Of a DNA stretch of 64,000 nt, positions 29,881 to 37,990 are shown in pieces. Within the stretch, counting starts at the first letter, position 1. The number at the start of each line of letters is the position of its first letter. This stretch comes from Flavobacterium sp. J372 (lineage in GTDB: Bacteria > Bacteroidota > Bacteroidia > Flavobacteriales > Flavobacteriaceae): the NCBI RefSeq assembly GCF_024699965.1, contig NZ_JAJOMZ010000004.1, positions 1,176,001-1,240,000 of the forward strand, read 5' to 3'. The position numbers and the translations under genes were made by a program. The notes under the pieces were generated by a model. It had not been told where the DNA came from. It worked only from the letters and a program-made list of their open reading frames with translations, and did not search any database.

Positions 29881-31057
29881 ATGAAACCAAAACTGGTAAG
29901 GATAACCACAGTGCCCATTTCAATGAATATATTATTGAAAGGGCAGCTGGCATTTATGAACCGCCACTTTGAGGTTATAGGCGTTACCGGGCAGGACGAA
30001 AAGCATTTTAAAGAGGCTGGCGAGCGTGAAGGGATACGTATGGCTCCTATATCAATGCAACGCGCAATTAGCCCCGTAAAAGACCTTATATCGCTTTATA
30101 AGCTATATAGTTTTATGCGTAAAGAAAAGCCTGCAATAGTTCATACTCATACACCAAAAGCGGGATTGCTGGGTATGACGGCTGCCTGGCTTGCCGGAGT
30201 ACCTGTAAGACTGCATACTGTAGCGGGATTGCCTCTTGTAGAAACATCCGGCTTTAAGCGTAAGCTTCTGTCTTTTATAGAAAAGATTACTTACAAAATG
30301 GCGCATGAGGTATATCCAAACTCTTACGGGCTTGAAGAGATTATCCTAAAAGAAGAATTCTGCCGAAAGGATAAAATGAAGGTGATTGCCAACGGTAGTT
30401 CAAACGGTATAAATACAACCCATTTTTCGACAGATTTTATTGAAGGAGGCAAACAGGAGTATCGCGAAAAGTTCAGGGCTGATTTAGGAATTAAACCGAA
30501 TGATGTAGTATATAGTTTTGTGGGCAGGCTGAGTTCAGAAAAAGGTATCGCAGAACTTGTAAATGCATTTTCAAAACTGCAAAAGCAGCCTGGTGGTAAA
30601 AATTCAAAACTGTTGCTGGTGGGACCCAATGGAAAAGGATACGGGTATATTAAATCAGGATGTTTTAACAGCTATTGACGAAACCCCAGAAATATTGGCT
30701 GTTGGCAGGCATGACGATATCCGTCCGTACCTGTTTGCCAGTGACATCTTTGCTTTTCCTAGTTATCGTGAAGGCTTCCCTAATGTAGTATTACAGGCAG
30801 GTGCTTTAGGGTTGCCGTGTATTGTGAGTAACATTAACGGCAGCAACGAAATAATCACACATAATCAGAACGGACTAATTGTCCCTGTAAAAAATACGGA
30901 ACAGCTTTTTGAGGCGATGCAGCTATTGCTGAATGATATGCCGTTACGTAAAAGGTTAGCTTCTGCAGCCAGAGATACGGTTGTGAGCCGCTTTAAAAAT
31001 GATATTGTTTGGGAAGCGATACTTCAGGAATATAAAAAACATTTAAAACAGGTATAA
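29881..31057 (+). CDS. Glycosyltransferase family 4 (frameshifted)
   Basis: A retaining GT-B enzyme of about 391 residues after correction. HTHTPKAGLLGMTAAWLAGV and RLHTVAGLPLVETSG form the N-terminal domain; YSFVGRLSSEKGIAELVNAF and FAFPSYREGFPNVVLQAGAL the donor domain, typical of capsular GT4 enzymes such as CapM relatives. The frame breaks at 30625-30629 (ACCCAA); removing one base reads LLVGPMEKDTGILNQ. It stops 1 nt before the phosphoglycosyl transferase, so it may add the sugar next to the initiating residue. Confidence 0.83.
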
Positions 31058-31058
31058 T

Positions 31059-31664
31059 ATGTACAGGTCATTTTTTAAACGTCTTATAGATTTTACGGCA
31101 TCACTTATTGGTTTGCTGCTAATATCGCCGGTGTTTATCATTGTGACAATTATCTTGTACATGCAAAATAACGGCAAGCCCTTCTTTTTTCAGGAGCGTC
31201 CGGGTAAAGATGCAAAGCCGTTTCATATCATCAAATTCAAGTCGATGACGGATGCTAAAGATAAAGATGGAAAACTGCTGCCTGATAACGAAAGAATAAC
31301 AGCTGCAGGAAATTTCATCCGTAAAACATCGCTTGATGAAATTCCCCAACTTATAAATGTACTCAAAGGTGATATGAGCCTGATTGGCCCCAGGCCGCTG
31401 CTATTCAAATACATTCCGCTTTATAATCAAACCCAGATGCGCCGCCATGAGGTGAGGCCGGGTATTACAGGATGGGCACAGGTAAACGGGCGCAACAGCA
31501 TAAGCTGGACAGATAAATTCAATCTTGATATTTATTACATTGATAATCTTTCGTTACTTTTGGATATTAAAATCCTTTTCTTAACCGCTAAAAAGGTGCT
31601 TGTAAGAGAAGGGATTAACCAGAGTGACAGCAGGCCGATGATGCCGTTTGACGGAACTAACTAA
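31059..31664 (+). CDS. Initiating phosphoglycosyl transferase (PglC-like)
   Basis: A 201-residue monotopic phosphoglycosyl transferase that links a sugar-phosphate to undecaprenyl phosphate. It has one N-terminal membrane segment (LIGLLLISPVFIIVTIIL), KFKSMTDAKD, the catalytic Asp-Glu in TSLDEIPQLINVLKGDMSLI, then GPRPLL and RPGITGWAQVNGR. Its short length is that of PglC rather than WbaP. With pglD-, pglE- and pglF-like genes downstream, UDP-diNAc-bacillosamine is a likely substrate. A second enzyme of this class lies at 33304. Confidence 0.85.
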   Translation: MYRSFFKRLIDFTASLIGLLLISPVFIIVTIILYMQNNGKPFFFQERPGKDAKPFHIIKFKSMTDAKDKDGKLLPDNERITAAGNFIRKTSLDEIPQLINVLKGDMSLIGPRPLLFKYIPLYNQTQMRRHEVRPGITGWAQVNGRNSISWTDKFNLDIYYIDNLSLLLDIKILFLTAKKVLVREGINQSDSRPMMPFDGTN

Positions 31665-31668
31665 TATT

Positions 31669-32667
31669 ATGAAAAGACTACTCTACCTCGGATATTACTT
31701 CAAAGAGCTTAACAAAACTAAGATGCAGGCCTTTTTGAAGCATGCATCAAAGGAAACAGGGAAATCTAAAGCCTCACTTTGGGCTGACGCTATAAAATCA
31801 TCGCTGAAATATAATATTTCCATACTCGATTATTTCTATTTCAAATTTTACAGCCTGGATGAAAGACAGCGCGAGGCCTGGGCGGGTACCGGCTTTATGT
31901 ATGAGTACCAGTTAAAGATGAACCCGAAAGAGTATCGTGACGTGCTTGAGAATAAGATAAAATTCATTAAAAAGTTTAAAGACTTTATAATACGCAAAGC
32001 CGCACCGATAGATGAGCTAAAAGCAAATCCGGCAAAGCTGCAGGAATTGATGGAGAATCCAAGCGGCAGGCTTGTAGCAAAAGGTTCTATGGGTCAGGTT
32101 GGAGCTGAAGTTAAAATAATTAAAGTTAAAGATTATTCAGCAGAAAGTCTGTTGAAGTTTATGGATGATAACCAGCTTGACCTGCTTGAAGAATATGTAC
32201 TACAGCACCCTGATATAATGGCGCTTTCACCATCAGGCCTTAATACAGTACGTATTTTTACTCAGATTGAAAACGGCCAGTTGCATTATCTTGGTGCAAG
32301 GCTGCGCGTTACCATAAACAGCGAAGTAGACAATATGGCGGCAGGCAACCCCGCAGCTACAATAAATATAGAGACCGGCGAGGTTGACGGCCCGGGTGTA
32401 TTTAGTGATATAACCCGCAAGCCGGTTACCGTACATCCTGTTACCGGCGTTCCAATAACAGGTTTTAAAGTCCCGTTCTGGCAGGAAATTAAGCAGATGA
32501 TGGAGAAAGCAGTATTTGTAGCCCCTGAAAATCGTTCGGTAGGGTGGGACGTTGCTATTACCGACAAAGGCCCGGAACTTATAGAAGGCAATCATAACTG
32601 GTGCAAGCTGCTGTGGCAGCTGCCTGCTGAAAAAGGCATGAAGGCTGAACTAAAGAAATTTCAATGA
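31669..32667 (+). CDS. Sugar-transfer-associated ATP-grasp protein
   Basis: A 332-residue protein of the ATP-grasp family found next to sugar transferases. LVAKGSMGQVGAEVKIIKV carries the ATP-binding lysine; ALSPSGLNTVRIFTQI and GWDVAITDKGPELIEGNHNW are the signature end with the metal-binding acid and Asn. These proteins are thought to ligate an amino acid or acid to the polysaccharide unit. The start at 31669 is chosen over an in-frame ATG at 31648 lying inside the upstream gene. It overlaps the next start (ATGA). Confidence 0.82.
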   Translation: MKRLLYLGYYFKELNKTKMQAFLKHASKETGKSKASLWADAIKSSLKYNISILDYFYFKFYSLDERQREAWAGTGFMYEYQLKMNPKEYRDVLENKIKFIKKFKDFIIRKAAPIDELKANPAKLQELMENPSGRLVAKGSMGQVGAEVKIIKVKDYSAESLLKFMDDNQLDLLEEYVLQHPDIMALSPSGLNTVRIFTQIENGQLHYLGARLRVTINSEVDNMAAGNPAATINIETGEVDGPGVFSDITRKPVTVHPVTGVPITGFKVPFWQEIKQMMEKAVFVAPENRSVGWDVAITDKGPELIEGNHNWCKLLWQLPAEKGMKAELKKFQ

Positions 32668-33293
32668 AAAAGCTTCTGATTATTGGCGCCGGTAATGTTG
32701 GCGGATATATTTCATTTAATATAAACGAGTTTCCGGGTTTTGAATTGCTAGGCTTTTTAGACGATAATCCTGATAAACATGGTAAGGAATATTATGATTT
32801 AAAGGTACTCGGCCCCGTGTCAGACATTGACAAATTTCTTTCTGATGACGGGCCTCTTCATGTTGCCATAGGTATAGCAAATCCGGCTGTGAAGCAAAAG
32901 ATAGCAAAGCTGCTTGAGGGTAAAAACATCATATTCCCTTCATTAATACCAGCCCATACCTGGCTTTCTAAAAAAGTTATAGTAGGTAAGGGTGTGATTC
33001 TTTATCCGGGTGTTTCTATCAACTATGAAACCGTTCTTGAAGACTTTGTCATTATGAACATGAACTGCGCCATAGGCCATAATTGCCATATATCAGCTTA
33101 TTCTACATTGGCTCCGGGTGTAAATCTCGGAGGCTTTACGCATATAGGTACAGCTACAGATATTGGTATTGGGACATCTACACGGCAAGGCATAAAAATT
33201 GGCAGTGGTGTGGTAGTTGGCGGCCAGACGATGATTGCCAGAGATATACCTGACAATGTAAAGGTAAAAGGCGTACCGGCAAAAGAATATTAA
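32664..33293 (+). CDS. Sugar O/N-acetyltransferase, PglD/NeuD-like
   Basis: A 209-residue acetyltransferase with an N-terminal Rossmann-like domain (LLIIGAGNVGGYISFNI, FLDDNPDK) and a C-terminal left-handed beta-helix. NCAIGHNCHISAYSTLAPGV holds the catalytic His, and VVVGGQTMIARDIPDNVKVK ends the helix. In PglD the reaction is N-acetylation of UDP-4-amino-sugar on the way to UDP-diNAcBac. The locus has matching dehydratase (35167) and aminotransferase (33961) genes, which supports that role over generic O-acetylation. Confidence 0.82.
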   Translation: MKKLLIIGAGNVGGYISFNINEFPGFELLGFLDDNPDKHGKEYYDLKVLGPVSDIDKFLSDDGPLHVAIGIANPAVKQKIAKLLEGKNIIFPSLIPAHTWLSKKVIVGKGVILYPGVSINYETVLEDFVIMNMNCAIGHNCHISAYSTLAPGVNLGGFTHIGTATDIGIGTSTRQGIKIGSGVVVGGQTMIARDIPDNVKVKGVPAKEY

Positions 33294-33303
33294 TCTCACT
33301 CAA

Positions 33304-33897
33304 ATGCGTTCATTATTGCTAAAGCGGCTATTTGACTTTGCAAGCGCATTAACAGGTTTGCTTGTATTTGGGTGGATAATACTTTTGGTATGCGTACTGG
33401 CTGCTATTGATACAGCTTCATCAGGCATCTTTTTACAAAAACGTATCGGCAGGTATGGTAAGCCATTTACTATTTTCAAATTGCGCACAATACGTTGTGA
33501 TGGGACAATATCAACTATAGGTAGTTTCCTTAGAAAGTTTAAAATCGATGAATTCCCGCAATTACTCAATGTCTTGCTTGGTGATATGAGCTTAGTGGGC
33601 CCCAGGCCTGATGTGGCCGGCTATTATGACAAATTGCAGGGAACAGACAGGCAATTGTTGCAATTGCGCCCCGGGATTACAGGCTTGGCGAGCCTCAAAT
33701 ATGCAGATGAAGAAGAAATTTTGTCACAACAAAATGAACCGGATATGTATAATGATAAAGTACTTTTTCCTGATAAAGTCCGACTAAATTTGATATATCT
33801 TCGACAACGCAACCTGTTTCTTGACATAAAGATAATATTATGGACATTTGCCGGAAATAAGGCTAAAACAGAGTTTGTCAAATCGTTTAAAGATTGA
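33304..33897 (+). CDS. Second initiating phosphoglycosyl transferase
   Basis: A 197-residue monotopic sugar transferase. One membrane helix (TGLLVFGWIILLVCVLAAID) is followed by FTIFKLRTIRCDG, the catalytic Asp-Glu in FKIDEFPQLLNVLLGDMSLV, and GPRPDVAGYY and RPGITGLASLKYAD. Motifs are complete, so it should be active, raising the question why the locus needs two initiators. Donor preference cannot be read. The next gene has its own promoter. Confidence 0.83.
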   Translation: MRSLLLKRLFDFASALTGLLVFGWIILLVCVLAAIDTASSGIFLQKRIGRYGKPFTIFKLRTIRCDGTISTIGSFLRKFKIDEFPQLLNVLLGDMSLVGPRPDVAGYYDKLQGTDRQLLQLRPGITGLASLKYADEEEILSQQNEPDMYNDKVLFPDKVRLNLIYLRQRNLFLDIKIILWTFAGNKAKTEFVKSFKD

Positions 33898-33908
33898 TTA
33901 AATAATTT

Positions 33909-33937
33909 TTTGATTGCTTCTTAATCCGTTACATTTG
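33909..33937 (+). promoter_or_regulatory. Strong promoter candidate within the locus
   Basis: TTTG (33909-33912), a 17-bp spacer and TACATTTG (33930-33937) followed by C match the Bacteroidetes consensus. The aminotransferase start lies 24 nt downstream. This suggests the last part of the locus can be transcribed separately. Confidence 0.6.
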
Positions 33938-33960
33938 CACAAAATTTAACACACAGCAAT

Positions 33961-35100
33961 ATGGCCGACAGCAAGATTTGGCTCTCGTCACCGCACATGG
34001 GTGGTGGTGAGCAAAAATATGTTCAGGAAGCGTTTGATACTAATTGGGTTGCACCTTTGGGCCCTAACGTTACAGGCTTTGAGCAGGATCTTGAGAAATA
34101 TATCGGAGGTGAGCGTTTCGTGGGCGCTTTAAGTTCAGGTACTGCTGCCATCCATTTGGGGCTTATAATGCTTGGCGTTGAAGCAGGAGATGAGGTTATA
34201 TGCCAGAGCATGACATTTTCAGCATCAGCCAATCCGATAAAATATCTGGGCGCTACTCCTGTCTTTATTGATAGTGAAGAAACAACCTGGAATATTTGCC
34301 CTATAGCGCTTGAAGAGGCAATAAAAGACCGTATTGCAAAAGGTAAAAAACCGAAAGCTATTATAGCTGTGCATCTTTATGGTATGCCCTATCAGGCAGA
34401 CGAAGTAAACCGAATAGCACAGCAATACGATATCCCGGTGCTTGAAGACAGCGCAGAAGCCTTGGGCAGCCGCTACAAAGGCAAAAGCTGTGGTACCCTT
34501 GCAGATTTAGGAATACTTTCTTTCAACGGAAATAAAATCATTACAACATCAGGCGGGGGAGCAATTGTAACTAAAACTAAAGAACAGAAAGATACTGCTG
34601 TATTTCTTTCAACACAGGCGCGTGACAACGCCCCGCACTACCAGCATAGCCATGTAGGGTATAATTACCGTATGAGCAATATTTGCGCAGGTATTGGCCG
34701 CGGGCAGATGGAAGTTCTTGACAAGCATATAAACCTGAGGCGAAGCATGCACCAATTTTATGCAGAACTGTTTGCTGATATTGAAGGAGTGTCAATCTTA
34801 AGCGAACCCAATGAAGATTATCATTCAAACTTCTGGCTTAGTTCAATTGTAATTGATCCTCTTAAAACAGGTGGTAAAGACCGTGAAGGCCTTAGGCTGG
34901 CGCTTGAAGCAGAAAATATTGAGTGCAGGCCTTTGTGGAAACCAATGCACCTGCAGCCGGTTTTTGAAGGCTGTCCTTACTATGGTAAAAAAGTTTCAGA
35001 AAAGCTTTTTGAAAACGGATTGTGCCTGCCATCAGGTTCAAACCTGACAGAAGATGAAAAATCAAGGATAAGTAAAGCCATAAAACAATTTTTTTCGTAG
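33961..35100 (+). CDS. UDP-sugar aminotransferase, PglE-like (DegT family)
   Basis: A 379-residue PLP-dependent sugar aminotransferase. SSGTAAIHLGLIMLGV binds the cofactor phosphate, VLEDSAEALGSRYKG has the Asp that contacts the pyridine nitrogen, and the PLP lysine is in SFNGNKIITTSGGG near residue 184. The SFNGNKIITTSGGG form is that of PglE/LegC-type enzymes acting on UDP-4-keto-6-deoxy-HexNAc, different from the HATKLYH form of the other aminotransferase at 13105. It lies directly before the pglF-like dehydratase. Confidence 0.85.
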   Translation: MADSKIWLSSPHMGGGEQKYVQEAFDTNWVAPLGPNVTGFEQDLEKYIGGERFVGALSSGTAAIHLGLIMLGVEAGDEVICQSMTFSASANPIKYLGATPVFIDSEETTWNICPIALEEAIKDRIAKGKKPKAIIAVHLYGMPYQADEVNRIAQQYDIPVLEDSAEALGSRYKGKSCGTLADLGILSFNGNKIITTSGGGAIVTKTKEQKDTAVFLSTQARDNAPHYQHSHVGYNYRMSNICAGIGRGQMEVLDKHINLRRSMHQFYAELFADIEGVSILSEPNEDYHSNFWLSSIVIDPLKTGGKDREGLRLALEAENIECRPLWKPMHLQPVFEGCPYYGKKVSEKLFENGLCLPSGSNLTEDEKSRISKAIKQFFS

Positions 35101-35166
35101 TTTAAACTAATGTTAATTTGTGTATCTTTATGCACAATGACATAACTGAATTAATTTCCACAAAAC

Positions 35167-37146
35167 TTGGCCAAAAAAGTACGTAAAGAATTGGGTGATG
35201 CCGTAAATCATGCTATCAGCAATACAAAATTGTGGAATAGCGTGCACAGCCTTGGCTATCTGCCACGTTGGATAATCTTGGTTATTGATTTATTTGTTAT
35301 TGCAATAACCGGCCTAATATCTTACATACTTATACATCGTACAGGAGTTCTTTATGTAAAGAAAGATGTATATATCATAAGTATTCCTGTGTACCTTATC
35401 ATAAGCCTGGTTACTTTCAGGGTTTTCCGCACTTATTCCGGTATCATAAGGTACTCATCATACATTGATGCTGTTAAAATATTTTTTGCACAATTTACTG
35501 CTGCTTTTTTCCTATTGGGGTTCAACAGCATTTACTACGCTCTTAACGGAGATTTATTATACCTGAATATAGGTATACTCATCAATGCCATTTTTTCTTT
35601 CAGCTGCTTGTTCTTGTACAGGGTCTTAATCAAGCAATTCTTTGAGAATTATGTAGGCAACAAAGGGCAGAAACTTACCAAAGCCATAATTTACGGTACC
35701 GATGCCAACGCCATAGCTGTTGCGAACGCACTTAAGGCAGAAATCCCTGCACGATTTAAACTTGTTGGCTTTATAGATAAGTACAGCCAGAACCGCTCAA
35801 AAATGATTTTGGGGCTGCCAATATTACAACATAAAAAGCGTACATCTACGCTTATGCGTGTTTTTGGTGCGCAGGCCCTTGTAATTGCTGATAAAAGCCT
35901 TACCAAAGAAGAAAAACTTACCATTGTAGACGAATGCCTTGAATTTAATTACAAGGTATATACTGTACCATTGGTATCTGACTGGGAAGACCAAAAAGAA
36001 ATATCAAAAAAAATCAAGAATTTCCAGATTCAGGATTTACTGGAGCGCAAACCGATTGTGCTTGATAACATTTCAATCTCGTCTCAGTTAAAAAACAAGA
36101 CGGTAATGATAACCGGTGCAGCAGGCTCAATTGGCAGTGAAATAGTACGCCAGGTAATACAATTTAGTCCCAGGAGAGTTATAATGGTTGATCAGGCTGA
36201 AACACCATTACATCATCTTAGCCTTGAAGTTGAAAAACTGTCTACGCACGTAAAACTGCATTCTGTGATTTCAGATGTGCGTAACGGTGAAGCGATGGAG
36301 GGAATATTCAACTATTATAAGCCTGAAGTTGTTTATCATGCCGCAGCTTACAAACATGTGCCTATGATGGAGAAAAATCCGTCACAGGCGGTTTTTGTAA
36401 ATGTAATGGGTACAAAGCTGGTGGCAGACCTTTCATGCAAATATAATGTTGACACTTTTGTAATGGTATCAACAGATAAGGCTGTTAACCCAAGCAACGT
36501 TATGGGTGCCAGCAAGCGCATCGCTGAAAAATATGTGCAATCGCTTCAGGAACATATAAGGGCAAACGGCAGTGGCTGCAAAACAAAATTTATAACTACA
36601 CGCTTTGGCAATGTGCTGGGGTCAAATGGGTCGGTAGTACCGCTGTTTACAAAACAGATAGAAGCCGGTGGCCCAATTACGCTTACACATCCTGACATTA
36701 TAAGGTACTTTATGACCATTCCTGAAGCATGCCAGCTGGTGCTGGAGGCCGGAGCTATGGGTAAAGGTGGTGAAATCTATATATTTGATATGGGTAAGCC
36801 GGTGAAAATTATTGATCTGGCAAATAAGATGATTCGCCTTGCAGGGTTTGTGCCGGATAAAGACATTGAGATAAAGGTTATAGGGCTACGTCCGGGTGAA
36901 AAGCTTTATGAAGAGCTGCTTAATGATACATCAAGTACTCTGCCAACCCATCATGAAAAAATTATGATAGCCAAAGAAATATTTGAAGACTTTAGCAATT
37001 TATCAATGAACGTTAGTGATTTGATTTCCATAGCAAATACGTTTAACAGAGAAGATGTTGTTGTAAAAATGAAGGAGATAGTACCTGAGTTCATCAGCCT
37101 AAATTCTAACTATCAGGTATTCGATAAAAATGTCATCGCCAAATAG
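35167..37146 (+). CDS. Membrane UDP-HexNAc 4,6-dehydratase (PglF/CapD/WbpM-like)
   Basis: A 659-residue protein with four N-terminal membrane helices, a CoA-binding-like Rossmann domain and a C-terminal SDR dehydratase domain. VMITGAAGSIGSEIVRQV binds NAD; HAAAYKHVPMMEKNP and STDKAVNPSNVMGASKR hold the catalytic Thr-Asp-Lys and Met-Lys features of this dehydratase group. It would make UDP-4-keto-6-deoxy-HexNAc, first step to UDP-diNAcBac or FucNAc. The start is TTG, since an in-frame stop at 35152 excludes anything upstream. Confidence 0.9.
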   Translation: MAKKVRKELGDAVNHAISNTKLWNSVHSLGYLPRWIILVIDLFVIAITGLISYILIHRTGVLYVKKDVYIISIPVYLIISLVTFRVFRTYSGIIRYSSYIDAVKIFFAQFTAAFFLLGFNSIYYALNGDLLYLNIGILINAIFSFSCLFLYRVLIKQFFENYVGNKGQKLTKAIIYGTDANAIAVANALKAEIPARFKLVGFIDKYSQNRSKMILGLPILQHKKRTSTLMRVFGAQALVIADKSLTKEEKLTIVDECLEFNYKVYTVPLVSDWEDQKEISKKIKNFQIQDLLERKPIVLDNISISSQLKNKTVMITGAAGSIGSEIVRQVIQFSPRRVIMVDQAETPLHHLSLEVEKLSTHVKLHSVISDVRNGEAMEGIFNYYKPEVVYHAAAYKHVPMMEKNPSQAVFVNVMGTKLVADLSCKYNVDTFVMVSTDKAVNPSNVMGASKRIAEKYVQSLQEHIRANGSGCKTKFITTRFGNVLGSNGSVVPLFTKQIEAGGPITLTHPDIIRYFMTIPEACQLVLEAGAMGKGGEIYIFDMGKPVKIIDLANKMIRLAGFVPDKDIEIKVIGLRPGEKLYEELLNDTSSTLPTHHEKIMIAKEIFEDFSNLSMNVSDLISIANTFNREDVVVKMKEIVPEFISLNSNYQVFDKNVIAK

Positions 37147-37174
37147 CGCATGAGTATAATAAATGCATTTAAAC

Positions 37175-37182
37175 TATATTTG
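37175..37182 (+). promoter_or_regulatory. -7 element before the export genes
   Basis: TATATTTG followed by T, 24 nt before the export lipoprotein start. No clear -33 partner is seen. Confidence 0.35.
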
Positions 37183-37206
37183 TCATTAGTAACTATTTTA
37201 CCAAAC

Positions 37207-37987
37207 ATGTATAAGTATTTCCATTGTTCTTTAAAGTTTTTTTTAGCATTAGCTTTTGTACTCGCATTTAGTTCATGTGCTTCAAATAAGAAAATACATT
37301 ATCTGCAAAAAGCGGGGGAGGAAATGGAAAATGCTTTAAAGTATGAAAATACATTGCAGCCAGATGATAACCTTATGATTACGGTTACAGGCGCAAACGC
37401 AGATTTGGTGCAGGATTTCAACATGTCTTTTCTGTACAGGCGCAGTACGGAAATGATTAGTAATACTGATAATTCAGGCTATACTTATCTTATTGATCAG
37501 AACGGAGATATTAATTTCCCGATTTTAGGAAAATTAAGGCTTGCAGGGCTCACAAGGATTGAGGCTGAAAACTATATTAAAGAAAGGCTTACCCAGTATA
37601 TTAATAATCCCGGGGTAAACCTGAGGGTTACAAATTTTAAAGTATCTGTAATTGGGGAGGTGGGCCGGCCGGGCTCGCAGCAAGTTACCGGTGACAGGAT
37701 AACCATCTTTGAGGCACTTAGTGCGGCTGGTGATTTAACAATTTATGGAAAACGTAAAGATGTTATGATAATCAGGGAAAAAGATAACGTAAAAAAAAAT
37801 AACCCAGGTTGACCTCACAAACCCTGATATAATTTCAAGCCCTTATTATTATTTGGCGCATAATGATGTTGTTTATATAAAACCTAACAAAACAAGGGTA
37901 AATTCATCTGTAGTGGGGCCAAACCTTACTTTGGCATTGTCAACAATATCATTGCTAATTACAATCATAACGCTTACCACCCGATAA
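37207..37987 (+). CDS. wza: Polysaccharide export outer-membrane lipoprotein, Wza-like (frameshifted)
   Basis: A lipoprotein of about 259 residues after correction. The signal peptide ends in LAFSSCAS. KIHYLQKAGEEMENALK and LQPDDNLMITVTG begin the polysaccharide export domain, and VTNFKVSVIGEVGRPGSQQV is the SLBB segment. The C-terminus after correction has a membrane helix (LALSTISLLITIITL). The frame breaks in the nine-A run 37791-37799; eight A read KKITQVDLTNPDIISSPYYY. It forms the outer-membrane channel with the kinase gene 4 nt downstream. Confidence 0.87.
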
Positions 37988-37990
37988 AAA

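Noticed and set aside
26581..31057. Programmed ribosomal frameshifting in the glycosyltransferase genes
   Set aside because: The sites differ from gene to gene and lack a common slippery heptamer with downstream structure; a single base change explains each.
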